Position numbers and translations under genes: made by a program. Under the pieces are notes generated by a model. That model was not told the origin of the DNA, ran no database searches, and worked only from the letters and a program-made list of their open reading frames with translations. From the NCBI GenBank assembly GCA_029210645.1, contig JARGFT010000001.1, positions 244,883 through 308,882 on the forward strand: a stretch of 64,000 nt of DNA, written 5' to 3'. Positions within the stretch are counted from its first letter, which is position 1; each line of letters opens with the position of its first letter. Below are positions 1 through 9,571 of this stretch, in pieces. The DNA comes from Anaerosomatales bacterium (lineage in GTDB: Bacteria; Actinomycetota; Coriobacteriia; Anaerosomatales; SLCP01).

Positions 1-1
1 C

Positions 2-802
2 GGCGCCTTCCCGTTCCACTCGTGGGCTCTCGACGCTTTCGAATCAGCACCCCCTCACTTCTCAGCGCTCCTGGCAGGCGTTCCCAAACTCGCCGTTGTC
101 GTCTCGATGATCATCTTGTTCTCGCGCTCGGTCTTCGCCGGCCTGGACGCCGCTTACACGCTGTGGGTCTTCGCGATCCTCGCTGTCCTCTCGATGGCGT
201 TCGGCGCAACCGGGGGCCTGCTGCAGCGTTCCTACACGCGGATGCTCGCATACTCCGGAGTTGCCCAGATCGGCTATGCACTGGTGGGTGTCGCGCTCGG
301 TGCTGTCTCCATGACCTCGGTCGCGCTCCTGCTGACCGCGTATGCGCTTGCGGCAGCAGGCGCATTCCTTGCCGCCGGCGCATTTGCGGCCGCACGGCCC
401 GGATGGGACGGAACTATCGCGGGGCTGGCCGGACTGGGCAGAGAGCGTCCGTGGCTCGGTGCGGCGGTTGCAGTCGCGATGTTCTCGCTTATCGGGATGC
501 CGTTGACCGCAGGGTTCTGGGGGAAGTTCCTCGTCTTCGGTGTTGCCGTGTCCGGAGGGTACTGGTGGCTGGCACTGATCGGCGTCATCGCGTCGGTGAT
601 CTCCTTCGGGTACTACGGGGCAGTCCTGAAGTCCCTGTACTTCGAGTCAGCGCCAACGCGCGATGACGTGGCGGCGGAGGCTCGCCCCGACCGCGTCTCC
701 GAGGTGGCTGTCGTCGTCACAGCGCTGCTCGTCCTTGCTATCGGCTGCGCCCCTCTACTCTTCGGTCTGCAGCAGATCCTGAGGGTGCTGACCTTCGCGT
801 AG
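2..802 (+). CDS. nuoN: NADH-quinone oxidoreductase subunit N-like proton-translocating membrane protein (5' truncated by window edge)
   Basis: Frame 2 is open from the window start: GAFPFHSWALDAFESAPPHFSALLAGVPKLAVV..., resembling the PFH-W-D-EGAP region of NuoN; hydrophobic throughout. Confidence 0.82.
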   Translation, partial: GAFPFHSWALDAFESAPPHFSALLAGVPKLAVVVSMIILFSRSVFAGLDAAYTLWVFAILAVLSMAFGATGGLLQRSYTRMLAYSGVAQIGYALVGVALGAVSMTSVALLLTAYALAAAGAFLAAGAFAAARPGWDGTIAGLAGLGRERPWLGAAVAVAMFSLIGMPLTAGFWGKFLVFGVAVSGGYWWLALIGVIASVISFGYYGAVLKSLYFESAPTRDDVAAEARPDRVSEVAVVVTALLVLAIGCAPLLFGLQQILRVLTFA

Positions 803-897
803 AGTCCAGAGGAAAGTATTCACAAGGGTCTTGCGCGCCAGAAGAGTGGTGGTTACAATCCGTAATGAGTTGCATGCAAGTGCAACCCCTTACCCCT

Positions 898-933
898 GAG
901 CCTCAAGGTGCCGGCCTTGGGGCTCTCCCTTTT
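898..933 (+). terminator. Rho-independent terminator after nuoN
   Basis: GAGCCTCAAGG-TGCCGG-CCTTGGGGCTC stem followed by TCCCTTTT. Confidence 0.7.
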
Positions 934-1001
934 GTGCGGCCGTTTTCGGGTCGATCGAAGTGGTCAAGGGGTCGACGGCCTTGGCCGATACAGAAGGTAC
1001 G

Positions 1002-1256
1002 ATGATTATCTCTGATGAGCAGGTCCGACTCGCCGTCGACTACCTGCTGACACACGACACGGATACCGACGAGACTCCGCCCTGCGAGGTCCCCGAGCAG
1101 CTTCTCAAACGCGTCAACGAGACGCTTCGGGCGCTTCCGGAGACGCGGGACGAGCGGCTCATGGAGGCGAGGGCACGGCTGGAGGCTCATCCGCCGTCGG
1201 CTCACGAGGTCGCAGCCAAGATCATCGGACGCGCCATCTCGGACTCCCTGCGCTAG
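1002..1256 (+). CDS. FlgM-like (anti-sigma-28-like) small protein
   Basis: MIISDEQVRLAVDYL...ETRDERLMEARARLEAHPPSAHEVAAKIIGRAISDSLR; the C-terminal R-x-ARL-x(n)-VA-KIIGR pattern resembles FlgM. Start chosen at ATG 1002. Confidence 0.45.
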   Translation: MIISDEQVRLAVDYLLTHDTDTDETPPCEVPEQLLKRVNETLRALPETRDERLMEARARLEAHPPSAHEVAAKIIGRAISDSLR

Positions 1257-1348
1257 ACACCGCATCTCCTCGCGCAGCGGTGCTGGCGTCGTACCTTCGT
1301 AGCCTCCATACTCGGAGTAGCGCTGTGCGTTCGATCCGGGGGGACGCG

Positions 1349-1636
1349 ATGTCAGGCTCGAGCCGATCTCACACGATTCTCACGCTCTTCATGAACGTGC
1401 TCTTCTTCGTCGCCGTCCTTATCACGGGGCGCGTCGTCATCGAGTTCTTCGGTGCACTTGCCATGACGACCGCGGGGGGTGCGATCGTCTCCGTCACAGA
1501 CATTGTCATCATCCCGGCCGGTGTCGCGGGCGTGCGCACTCCGTACGGAGGAGTGTTCGACGTGGACGCGGCGATCACCGTCGGGGTTGTGCTCGTGCTG
1601 GAGTGGGCGCTCAGCGTCGTACGGGCACGGGGATAG
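1349..1636 (+). CDS. Small membrane protein, possibly YggT-like
   Basis: Two hydrophobic segments and a TPYGGVFDVDAAI motif; ATG at 1349. Confidence 0.45.
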   Translation: MSGSSRSHTILTLFMNVLFFVAVLITGRVVIEFFGALAMTTAGGAIVSVTDIVIIPAGVAGVRTPYGGVFDVDAAITVGVVLVLEWALSVVRARG

Positions 1637-1732
1637 ACTGACTGAGTGCCGGAGATGATTCGTCGGGATGTGCATGCACCTGCGTGCTGAGATTGAGCCT
1701 GCGAAGGGGGCTACTGGGATGGTGACGGTGTG

Positions 1733-2923
1733 ATGAGTGAATCACGTGCGATCGTGCTCGTGCTCGACAGCGTGGGCGCAGGTGCACTTCCGGATGCTGG
1801 TGACTACGGTGACGAGGGGAGCAACACCCTCGGCAACACGGCCCGCGCAGTAGGGGGGCTCTCCATGCCCAACCTCGGTGCCATGGGTCTCGGCAATGTC
1901 ACCGACATCCTCGGCGTGCCACCAACGGGTACACCTGTGGCTTCCTGGGGTCGGAATGCGGAGGCCAGCGCGGGCAAGGACACGACGACCGGTCACTGGG
2001 AGATGATGGGTCTTCACCTGACGAGGCCGTTTCCCACCTATCCCGATGGCTTCCCCGATGAGGTGATGGTTGCATTCGAGCGTGAAGCCGGTGTGGGATG
2101 GCTCGGGAACTACCCGGCCAGCGGAACGGTCATCATCCAGGAGCTCGGTGATGAGCACGTCCGCAGCGGGAGACCGATCGTCTACACGAGCGCCGACAGT
2201 GTCTTCCAGATCGCCGCCCACGAGGATGTCATCCCGATCGAGCGGTTGTACGAGCTGTGCCTGATCGCACGCGAGAAGGTGTGTGTGGGCGAACACGCGG
2301 TCGGCAGGATCATCGCCCGTCCCTTCATAGGCCCGGATGCCGGTGGTGTCTACACGCGCACGCACCGTCGGCGGGACTTCGCGCTTGCGCCATCCGAGCC
2401 GACCGTTCTCGACCGACTGGCCGAGATCGGTGTGACGACGTATGGCATCGGAAAGATCGGTGAGATATTCGCGTGGCAGGGTGTCTGCGAGTCTCCACAC
2501 TCGGAGAACAACATGCACGGCTTCGACAATCTGGTGAAGCGCGTCGCGAGCGACACGCCCGGCTTCGTGTTCGCGAACCTGGTCGACTTCGACATGATCT
2601 GGGGTCACCGCAACGATCCGGAGGGGTACGCGCGCGGGCTCGAGGCGGTGGATGCGCGGATCCCCGACCTGCTCGACGCAATGAACGACGGGGACCTGCT
2701 CATCATCACGGCTGACCACGGATGCGACCCGACCACGCCGTCGACAGACCACAGCAGGGAGTACACGCCGCTCATCGCCAAGATCAAGGGTGTCGATGCC
2801 GGTGTGTCCCTCGGCACGCGAGCCACCTTCTCCGACATCGGGGAAACCGTGCTGGACCACTACGGTATCCCGGGTCGATGCGGGCGCGGTATCTCCTTCC
2901 GGGCGGAGGTGCAACACCGATGA
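1733..2923 (+). CDS. deoB: Phosphopentomutase
   Basis: VLVLDSVGAGALPDAGDYGDEGSNTLGN, AGKDTTTGHWEMMG, ITADHGCDPTTPSTDHSREYTPL. Confidence 0.95.
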   Translation: MSESRAIVLVLDSVGAGALPDAGDYGDEGSNTLGNTARAVGGLSMPNLGAMGLGNVTDILGVPPTGTPVASWGRNAEASAGKDTTTGHWEMMGLHLTRPFPTYPDGFPDEVMVAFEREAGVGWLGNYPASGTVIIQELGDEHVRSGRPIVYTSADSVFQIAAHEDVIPIERLYELCLIAREKVCVGEHAVGRIIARPFIGPDAGGVYTRTHRRRDFALAPSEPTVLDRLAEIGVTTYGIGKIGEIFAWQGVCESPHSENNMHGFDNLVKRVASDTPGFVFANLVDFDMIWGHRNDPEGYARGLEAVDARIPDLLDAMNDGDLLIITADHGCDPTTPSTDHSREYTPLIAKIKGVDAGVSLGTRATFSDIGETVLDHYGIPGRCGRGISFRAEVQHR

Positions 2924-4218
2924 CCTTCGAAGAGCTCATAGAGGTCAAACGGGACGGCTCGGAGCATACCCGCTCTCAGATCGATCGGATCGTACTGGGA
3001 TATGCGTCCGGCGAGGTCCCGGAGTACCAGATGTCCGCCTGGCTCATGGCGGCCTATCTTAACGGGCTTTCCGCCGATGAGACCGTGTGGCTCACCGATG
3101 CGATGGTGCGCTCGGGACGGATCGTCGATCTCTCGTCGATCCCGGGCATCAAGGTGGACAAGCACTCCACGGGAGGTGTGGCGGACACGACGACTCTCGT
3201 CCTGGCGCCGCTCGTGGCCGCATGCGGAGCACCGTTCGCGAAGATGAGCGGCCGGGGACTCGGATTCACCGGCGGCACGCTCGACAAACTCGAGTCGATA
3301 CCCGGGATGCGAATAGAACTCTCAGCCGCGGACTTCCTCGATCAGGTCGTGCGGGTGGGGGTAGCAGTGATCGCCCAGTCCCCGGACATCGATCCGGCGG
3401 ACAAGAAGATGTACGCGCTTCGCGACGTCACGGCCACGGTCCCGAGCATCCCGCTCATCGTCGGATCGATCATCAGCAAGAAGGTGGCGGGGGGTGCGGA
3501 CGCCGTCCTGTTGGATGTGAAGGTCGGGTCCGGCGCGTTCATGAAGACCGAGAAGGAGGCGCGGCACCTTGCCGGGGAACTCACCCGGGTCGGCGTAGCA
3601 CTGGGCAAGGACATTCACTGCGTGATGAGCGACATGGACCAACCGCTCGGCATGGCCGTTGGCAACGCGCTCGAGGTCATCGAGGCGATCGAGACGCTGC
3701 GGTGCACGGGCCCGGTCGAGCTCACGGAGCTGTGTGTGGCCCTTGCGGGCAGGATGCTCGTGCTCGGCGGTGTGGCGGAAAGCGAGGGTGACGGCCGTTG
3801 GCAAGCCGAGCAAGCACTCTCATCCGGCGCGGCGATGAGGGTCTTCGAGCGCTGGATCGAGACTCAGGGAGGCGACCCGCGAGTGGCCGCAGACGTCTCA
3901 CGACTTCCCCGGGCGCACTTCACGCGCGAAGTGACCGCGGAAGAGGGCGGATTCGTGGTCAGGATGGATGCCGAGTGCATCGGCAGAGCTGCGATGATGC
4001 TCGGTGCCGGCCGTGCGGTCGCGGACGACGTCATCGATCCCGGCGCGGGGATGTTGCTCGATGTCCGGATCGGTCACGAGATCGCACCGGGAGACCGCCT
4101 GGCGACGCTGTACGCCTCGACGGTCGATCAGTTGGATGCCGGAGAGGAGCGCCTGAGGGCCTCTATCGAGCTGGGACCTGACCGGGTGAGCCCTCCGCCG
4201 CTCTTCCACGAGGTGTAG
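2920..4218 (+). CDS. pdp: Thymidine/pyrimidine-nucleoside phosphorylase
   Basis: VDKHSTGGVADTTTLVLAPLVAACGAPFAKMSGRGLGFTGGTLDKLESIPG; ATGA overlap with deoB. Confidence 0.94.
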   Translation: MTFEELIEVKRDGSEHTRSQIDRIVLGYASGEVPEYQMSAWLMAAYLNGLSADETVWLTDAMVRSGRIVDLSSIPGIKVDKHSTGGVADTTTLVLAPLVAACGAPFAKMSGRGLGFTGGTLDKLESIPGMRIELSAADFLDQVVRVGVAVIAQSPDIDPADKKMYALRDVTATVPSIPLIVGSIISKKVAGGADAVLLDVKVGSGAFMKTEKEARHLAGELTRVGVALGKDIHCVMSDMDQPLGMAVGNALEVIEAIETLRCTGPVELTELCVALAGRMLVLGGVAESEGDGRWQAEQALSSGAAMRVFERWIETQGGDPRVAADVSRLPRAHFTREVTAEEGGFVVRMDAECIGRAAMMLGAGRAVADDVIDPGAGMLLDVRIGHEIAPGDRLATLYASTVDQLDAGEERLRASIELGPDRVSPPPLFHEV

Positions 4219-4223
4219 CCGCT

Positions 4224-6863
4224 TTGGAGCTTGTCGTCGGACATGCAAACCCGGACTTCGATGCGTATGCCGCAACCGCTGCCGCCACGAAGCTCTTTCC
4301 GGGTTCACGCGGCGTGTTCCTCGGTACACAGAACTCCAACGTGCGGGCTTTTCACAACCTGCACGAGGACTTCCTCGAGTTCGTGGACTTGCGCGGACTG
4401 GACCTGGACTCAGTGACGCGGCTGATCGTCGTCGACACGCGTGACGCAGGCCGGATCGGAGAACTCGGCGAGGTGGCGCTGCGCCCCGATGTCGATGTGA
4501 TCGTGTACGACCATCACCCCCCGGCCGAGGGCGACCTCGAGGGCGTGGATGACCGTTCGCTGGAGGTCGGCGCGACGACGTCGATACTGGTGCACGAGAT
4601 CCACCGCCAGGGCATCGCGCTCACCCCGCTCGAGGCATCCTTGTTGCTGCTGGGAGTGCATGAAGACACGGGCTCGCTGACCTATCCGGGTACAACGGCG
4701 TATGATGCCGAGGCCGTCGCATACCTCATGGGCGCCGGTGCGGACATGGAGGTGCTCAACCAGTTCCTCTCCAGAGCCCTCGATGCCGAGCAGCTGCGTC
4801 TGCTCGAAGACCTCGTGGGCTCTCTGGAGGTCTGGGACGTCCACGGTCAGCAGGTGGCCGTCGGCGTCGCCCGTGCCGAGGAGTACGTGGACTCTGCCAG
4901 CGTTCTGACGCACTACATCGTCGAGGACATGGGGTACCGTGTCGCGATAGCCATCGTCGGCATGCCCGGCAGGTTGCAGTTGGTTGCACGCAGCCGGCTT
5001 CACGAGGTGGATGTCGGGGAGGTCATGAAGCGAATCGGCGGAGGCGGGCATGCTCAGGCAGCGTCGGCTGCCTTCCGCGAACTCGACACAGAGGCGGCCC
5101 TTCTGCACGTCCGGGAAGCGCTTGAACAGGTCGTGCGCCCGCCGCTGAAGGCCAAAGACATCCTGTCGGCTCCGGTTCACACCGTCCAGCCGGACGCCAC
5201 GATGGCCGAAGCCGCAACGCTCATGTCGAGCTGGGGCCACGGGGGCCTGCCCGTGGTGGAGGACGATCGCATCGTCGGGTTAGTCACCCGCAAGGACGTC
5301 GACAAGGCCGTGCGTCACCGCCTCTCGCATGCGCCGGTCAAAGGATTCATGACCCGCGAGGTTGTCACGGTTGCTCCCGGCGACGACCTCTACACGCTCG
5401 AGAACCTTCTGGCGGCAAAGGGGATCGGGCGTCTTCCGGTGGTCAGCGACGGAGCCCTCGTCGGCATCGTGACGCGCAAGGACCTTCTGGCAGCACAGCA
5501 CGGCGATGAGTACCTCGATCGCCGTCTGCCACGTGCTCGTGCGCGGTCTACCGAGCGGTTCCTGGCCTCGGTGACCTCGCTTCTGCCCGAGGAGGCCCAC
5601 GAGGCGCTGCATGAGATCGGACGTCTGGCCGAGGAGCACGGCCTGCGCGCACATGCAGTGGGCGGATTCGTTCGCGACATGCTGCTCGGCCGACGCAACC
5701 TTGACGTCGACATCGTGGTGGAGGGCGACGGGGTCGCTTTCGCGCAGGCCGCTGCCGAAGCTCTCGGTGCCCGCGTGAAGGTGCATAGGCGTTTCGGGAC
5801 GGCCGTGCTCGTGCTCTCCAAGACGCTACACCTCGACATCACCAGCGCCCGTACCGAGTACTACACGCGCCCCGGGGCCCTGCCCACGGTCGAGCGCTCA
5901 TCGCTGCGCCAGGACTTGTTCCGACGGGACTTCACCGTGAACGCCATGGCCGCATGCGTGAACGCCGAGTGCTTCGGTGCCGTCGCCGACCCGTTCGGCG
6001 GCCTGCGCGACCTCGAGCGCGGTACGCTTCGGGTGCTGCATCCGCTGTCCTTCGTCGAGGACCCGACCCGAGTCTTGCGCGCGGCCCGATTCGAGCGGCG
6101 ATTCGGGTTCAGCATGGATGGCGCGACCGAGGATCTGGCGCGACAGGCGGTGGAGATCGGCGTCATCGATGAGGTCAGCGGCGCCCGGATCCGCGAAGAG
6201 ATGCTCGATATCATCGACGAGGACGCGCCGTCGGCGGTATGCGAACGCCTGGACGACCTCGGAGTGCTCGGCGTGCTGCTGCCTGAGGGAGTAGCGGCAC
6301 ACCAGGCCATCGAGGCGCTCTTCGGTGCCGAGCGCGCGTACCGCACACTCGCAGATGCCTTTGAGCGCGCGCCGCGACGGAGCGTCTCCCTCGTGGCAGC
6401 GCTTGTGGCTGACAGCGGACGACAGGCAGGAGAGCGCTGGTTGCGCAGGATGCGCTTCGGACGCGAGTACGCCGAGTCCGCGCTCGTGCTCGCGGAGCGG
6501 TCGGCGTTTCTCGGCAAGCGGCTGAAGGACCGGCGGAAGATGCGGGATTCGCGCCTCTATCGCCTCCTCGAACCGGTGCCTCAGGAGGCGCTGGTGCATC
6601 TCTGGGCTAGCGGTGACGCACTGGCGCGCGAGCGCGTGCAGCGGTTCGTGAGCGTGCTCTCGCGCATCAAGCCCGCTGTGACCGGGGAGGACCTCATAGA
6701 GATGGGCCTAACGCCGTCTCCCGCCTTCTCCGGTATACTCGCGCAAGCGCTTGACGCTCGCCTCGACGGCAAGGCGGTCGGACGGGAGGCCGAGATGGCC
6801 AACCTCGGCCGTCTCGTTTCGCGCGCGGGACTGTCCGCAGATAACCCCCAACAGGGTCGCTAG
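4224..6863 (+). CDS. DHH phosphoesterase - CBS - CBS - polyA polymerase/tRNA nucleotidyltransferase fusion
   Basis: HANPDFDAYAA and YDHHPPAEGD (DHH family); two CBS-like blocks; VGGFVRDMLLGRRNLDVDIVVEGDG and RRDFTVNAMA (nucleotidyltransferase head). Confidence 0.9.
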   Translation: MELVVGHANPDFDAYAATAAATKLFPGSRGVFLGTQNSNVRAFHNLHEDFLEFVDLRGLDLDSVTRLIVVDTRDAGRIGELGEVALRPDVDVIVYDHHPPAEGDLEGVDDRSLEVGATTSILVHEIHRQGIALTPLEASLLLLGVHEDTGSLTYPGTTAYDAEAVAYLMGAGADMEVLNQFLSRALDAEQLRLLEDLVGSLEVWDVHGQQVAVGVARAEEYVDSASVLTHYIVEDMGYRVAIAIVGMPGRLQLVARSRLHEVDVGEVMKRIGGGGHAQAASAAFRELDTEAALLHVREALEQVVRPPLKAKDILSAPVHTVQPDATMAEAATLMSSWGHGGLPVVEDDRIVGLVTRKDVDKAVRHRLSHAPVKGFMTREVVTVAPGDDLYTLENLLAAKGIGRLPVVSDGALVGIVTRKDLLAAQHGDEYLDRRLPRARARSTERFLASVTSLLPEEAHEALHEIGRLAEEHGLRAHAVGGFVRDMLLGRRNLDVDIVVEGDGVAFAQAAAEALGARVKVHRRFGTAVLVLSKTLHLDITSARTEYYTRPGALPTVERSSLRQDLFRRDFTVNAMAACVNAECFGAVADPFGGLRDLERGTLRVLHPLSFVEDPTRVLRAARFERRFGFSMDGATEDLARQAVEIGVIDEVSGARIREEMLDIIDEDAPSAVCERLDDLGVLGVLLPEGVAAHQAIEALFGAERAYRTLADAFERAPRRSVSLVAALVADSGRQAGERWLRRMRFGREYAESALVLAERSAFLGKRLKDRRKMRDSRLYRLLEPVPQEALVHLWASGDALARERVQRFVSVLSRIKPAVTGEDLIEMGLTPSPAFSGILAQALDARLDGKAVGREAEMANLGRLVSRAGLSADNPQQGR

Positions 6864-6875
6864 GAGAACGCACAC

Positions 6876-7505
6876 GTGGACCTTACTCAGATTGCATGGC
6901 GATTCGGCCTGCTGGTGCCCGCGATCGTCATCCACGAGGTCTCGCATGGCTGGGCTGCGTACGCGCTCGGTGATACCACAGCCAAGGACAAGGGGCGTCT
7001 GAGCCTCAACCCCATTCGTCACATAGATCCGTGGGGCACCATCCTTCTGCCGCTACTGATGGTCGCCGTTCTGGGCTTTGGCTTCGGGTATGCGAAGCCC
7101 GTGCCCATCAATCCGTACCGGTTCAAGGACTACCGCAAAGGGATGTTCCTGACCGGCATCGCCGGTCCGGCATCCAATCTGGTGCTGGCTGCGGTGTCGG
7201 GATTGCTGTTTCGCGTCGTCGGCGGCGCGGGGTTGCTCGGACAGCTGCTCTTCTTCTTCACACTGATGAACCTCGTGCTGATGTTCTTCAACCTGATACC
7301 GCTTCCGCCGCTGGACGGATCGCGGGTGCTGCCGCTCTTCCTTTCCGATCGCGCTCTAGAGGCGTATCACGGAGTCGAACGGTACGGTTTCATCATTATC
7401 GTCGCTGCGCTCTGGCTGTTGCCGTCCTTCTTGAACATCGATCCTCTCGGCTGGTACCTGGGGGCTACGGTCTACCCGCTGCTCGGGCTGTTCACGGGTC
7501 TCTAG
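6876..7505 (+). CDS. Site-2 protease family (M50) membrane metalloprotease
   Basis: VIHEVSHGWAAYALGD and NLIPLPPLDGSRVLP motifs. Confidence 0.9.
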   Translation: MDLTQIAWRFGLLVPAIVIHEVSHGWAAYALGDTTAKDKGRLSLNPIRHIDPWGTILLPLLMVAVLGFGFGYAKPVPINPYRFKDYRKGMFLTGIAGPASNLVLAAVSGLLFRVVGGAGLLGQLLFFFTLMNLVLMFFNLIPLPPLDGSRVLPLFLSDRALEAYHGVERYGFIIIVAALWLLPSFLNIDPLGWYLGATVYPLLGLFTGL

Positions 7506-7508
7506 ACC

Positions 7509-9497
7509 ATGGACGCGCTTCACGGCGTGGAGCTGGTGGTCGACGTCACCGCCGTGTTCGCGCTCTCGATCGTAGCGGTGCTGATTTGTCACCGGCTCAA
7601 GATCCCTGCCGTGGTCGGCTTCCTGATCGGCGGTGTCCTCGCAGGACCCCACGTCCTCGGGCTGATCAGCTCGGCAGCGCAGGTCGAGGTGATGGCCGAA
7701 CTCGGTATCGCGCTGCTGCTCTTCGTGATCGGGCTGGAGCTCTCCCTGCGTGATCTCGCTGAGATACGCAAGCCGTTCCTCATCGGTGGCACCATTCAGA
7801 TGGCGGGGACTGCAGCGGTCATCTCCATCGGCTCGCTGATCATGGGCAGGACTTGGGAGCAGGCGGTCTTCCTCGGTTTCGTCGTCGCCCTCTCCAGTAC
7901 TGCCGTCGTGCTGAAGCTGCTCCAGGACCGTGCCGACATCGAGAGCCCCCACGGCCGTATGGTGCTGGGGACGCTCATCTACCAGGACATCGCTGTTGTC
8001 CCGCTCATGATCGCCGCGCCGCTGTTCGCCGCCGCAGGTGGGGCGCCGGCCGAAGGCGGCTCGTCTCTCCTCGAGTTCATCGCCCGCCTGGTGATGGTCG
8101 GCGCGCTCGTCTACGTGAGCTACCGGTGGCTCGTCCCGGTTCTGATGCATCAGGTGGCACGCACTCGCAGCAGGGAGACCTTCCTCCTTGCGGTGCTGGT
8201 CATCTGTATGGTCATCGCTTTGGCGAGTGGTGCGGCCGGGCTGTCGATCGCGCTTGGCGCGTTCCTTGCCGGCCTGGTGATATCCGACTCACCCTTCAGC
8301 CATCAGGCAGTTGGCGTCATCATGCCTTTCCGCGATGTCTTCATGAGCCTCTTCTTCGTCTCGATCGGCATGCTCGTTGACCTGCGCTTCATAGCAGAAC
8401 ATCCGCTGCTAATCGCCGAGCTGACCCTCGGGATCCTGCTGATCAAGCCGTTGGTAGCCGGTTTCGCGACGCTCGTCCTCGGCTACCCGCTGCGCACTGC
8501 GATCCTCGCCGGGCTCGCTCTCGGCCAGATCGGGGAGTTCTCCTTCATCCTCGCCGAGGCGGGGGTCACTGTAGGACTGGTCGACCACGACCTGTTTCAG
8601 ATCGTGGTCGCATGTGCGGTGTTCAGTATGGTCCTCACACCTGCGCTACTCGCGGTGGCGCCGCGTGTGGCTCACCGCATGTCGGGGCTCCCACTGCCCG
8701 ACTGGCTGATACGGGGCCGCAACGCTACAGAGCTCACGGCGGAGCACGACCACCACGGGCACGTCCTCGTGATCGGGTTTGGGATCACCGGCCGCAACGT
8801 GGTCCACTCGGTCGACCACGCGGGGGTGCTCTCGACGGTCATCGAGCTCAACCCGGACGTCGTACGCACCGCCCGCGAGGAGGGCGTGGACATCCACTAC
8901 GGTGATGCGAGCAACCCGGCCGTGCTCGAGCACGTACACGCGGCTGAGGCCCGCGCGATCGTGATCGCGATCGACGACCCGATCGCCACCCGGCGCATCG
9001 TCGAACTGGCCAGGCGGATGTCTCCGGACGCGTTCATCGTGGTCCGCACGCGCTATCTTCGCGGCACCGAGGACCTGCACTCGCTCGGTGCGGACGAGGT
9101 CATCGCCGACGAGGTGGAGGTCTCCGTCGAGGTGCTCTCACGGGTGCTCGCCCGGATGCTTGTGCCCCGGGAAGACATCGAGCGGTGCATCCGTGAGATC
9201 AGGGCCGAGACGCGCGACATGGCGCGTCCGCTCTCCGACCACGCCCTGTCTGCGGGCGATCTCCGGGTTGAGGTCCCCGAGCTGCGTACGCAGACCTTCC
9301 GGGTCACCGAGGGCTCGCCGTTCGCGCACCGCACGATCGCCGAGCTCGAGCTGCGCCCGCGCTACGGAGTCACGGTGCTCGCGGTCAGACGCGGCGACCG
9401 CTCGATGCCCAACCCGCCCGGCCACACCGAGATACGCGTCGACGACGTGCTCTTCGTCATCGGACCAGAAGGCTTCGACCCCCATAAGGTCACGTAG
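7509..9497 (+). CDS. CPA2-type cation:proton antiporter with TrkA-N and TrkA-C domains
   Basis: Multi-TM Na/H exchanger (FLIGGVLAGP...), then GFGITGRNVV Rossmann domain and C-terminal TrkA-C-like region. Confidence 0.9.
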   Translation: MDALHGVELVVDVTAVFALSIVAVLICHRLKIPAVVGFLIGGVLAGPHVLGLISSAAQVEVMAELGIALLLFVIGLELSLRDLAEIRKPFLIGGTIQMAGTAAVISIGSLIMGRTWEQAVFLGFVVALSSTAVVLKLLQDRADIESPHGRMVLGTLIYQDIAVVPLMIAAPLFAAAGGAPAEGGSSLLEFIARLVMVGALVYVSYRWLVPVLMHQVARTRSRETFLLAVLVICMVIALASGAAGLSIALGAFLAGLVISDSPFSHQAVGVIMPFRDVFMSLFFVSIGMLVDLRFIAEHPLLIAELTLGILLIKPLVAGFATLVLGYPLRTAILAGLALGQIGEFSFILAEAGVTVGLVDHDLFQIVVACAVFSMVLTPALLAVAPRVAHRMSGLPLPDWLIRGRNATELTAEHDHHGHVLVIGFGITGRNVVHSVDHAGVLSTVIELNPDVVRTAREEGVDIHYGDASNPAVLEHVHAAEARAIVIAIDDPIATRRIVELARRMSPDAFIVVRTRYLRGTEDLHSLGADEVIADEVEVSVEVLSRVLARMLVPREDIERCIREIRAETRDMARPLSDHALSAGDLRVEVPELRTQTFRVTEGSPFAHRTIAELELRPRYGVTVLAVRRGDRSMPNPPGHTEIRVDDVLFVIGPEGFDPHKVT

Positions 9498-9571
9498 GGT
9501 TCCCGTGCCGATGCGCTATCATACGAACCGCCGCATCCCATCCGTCGCCACCTGCGAGGAGTCTCCGTCGT

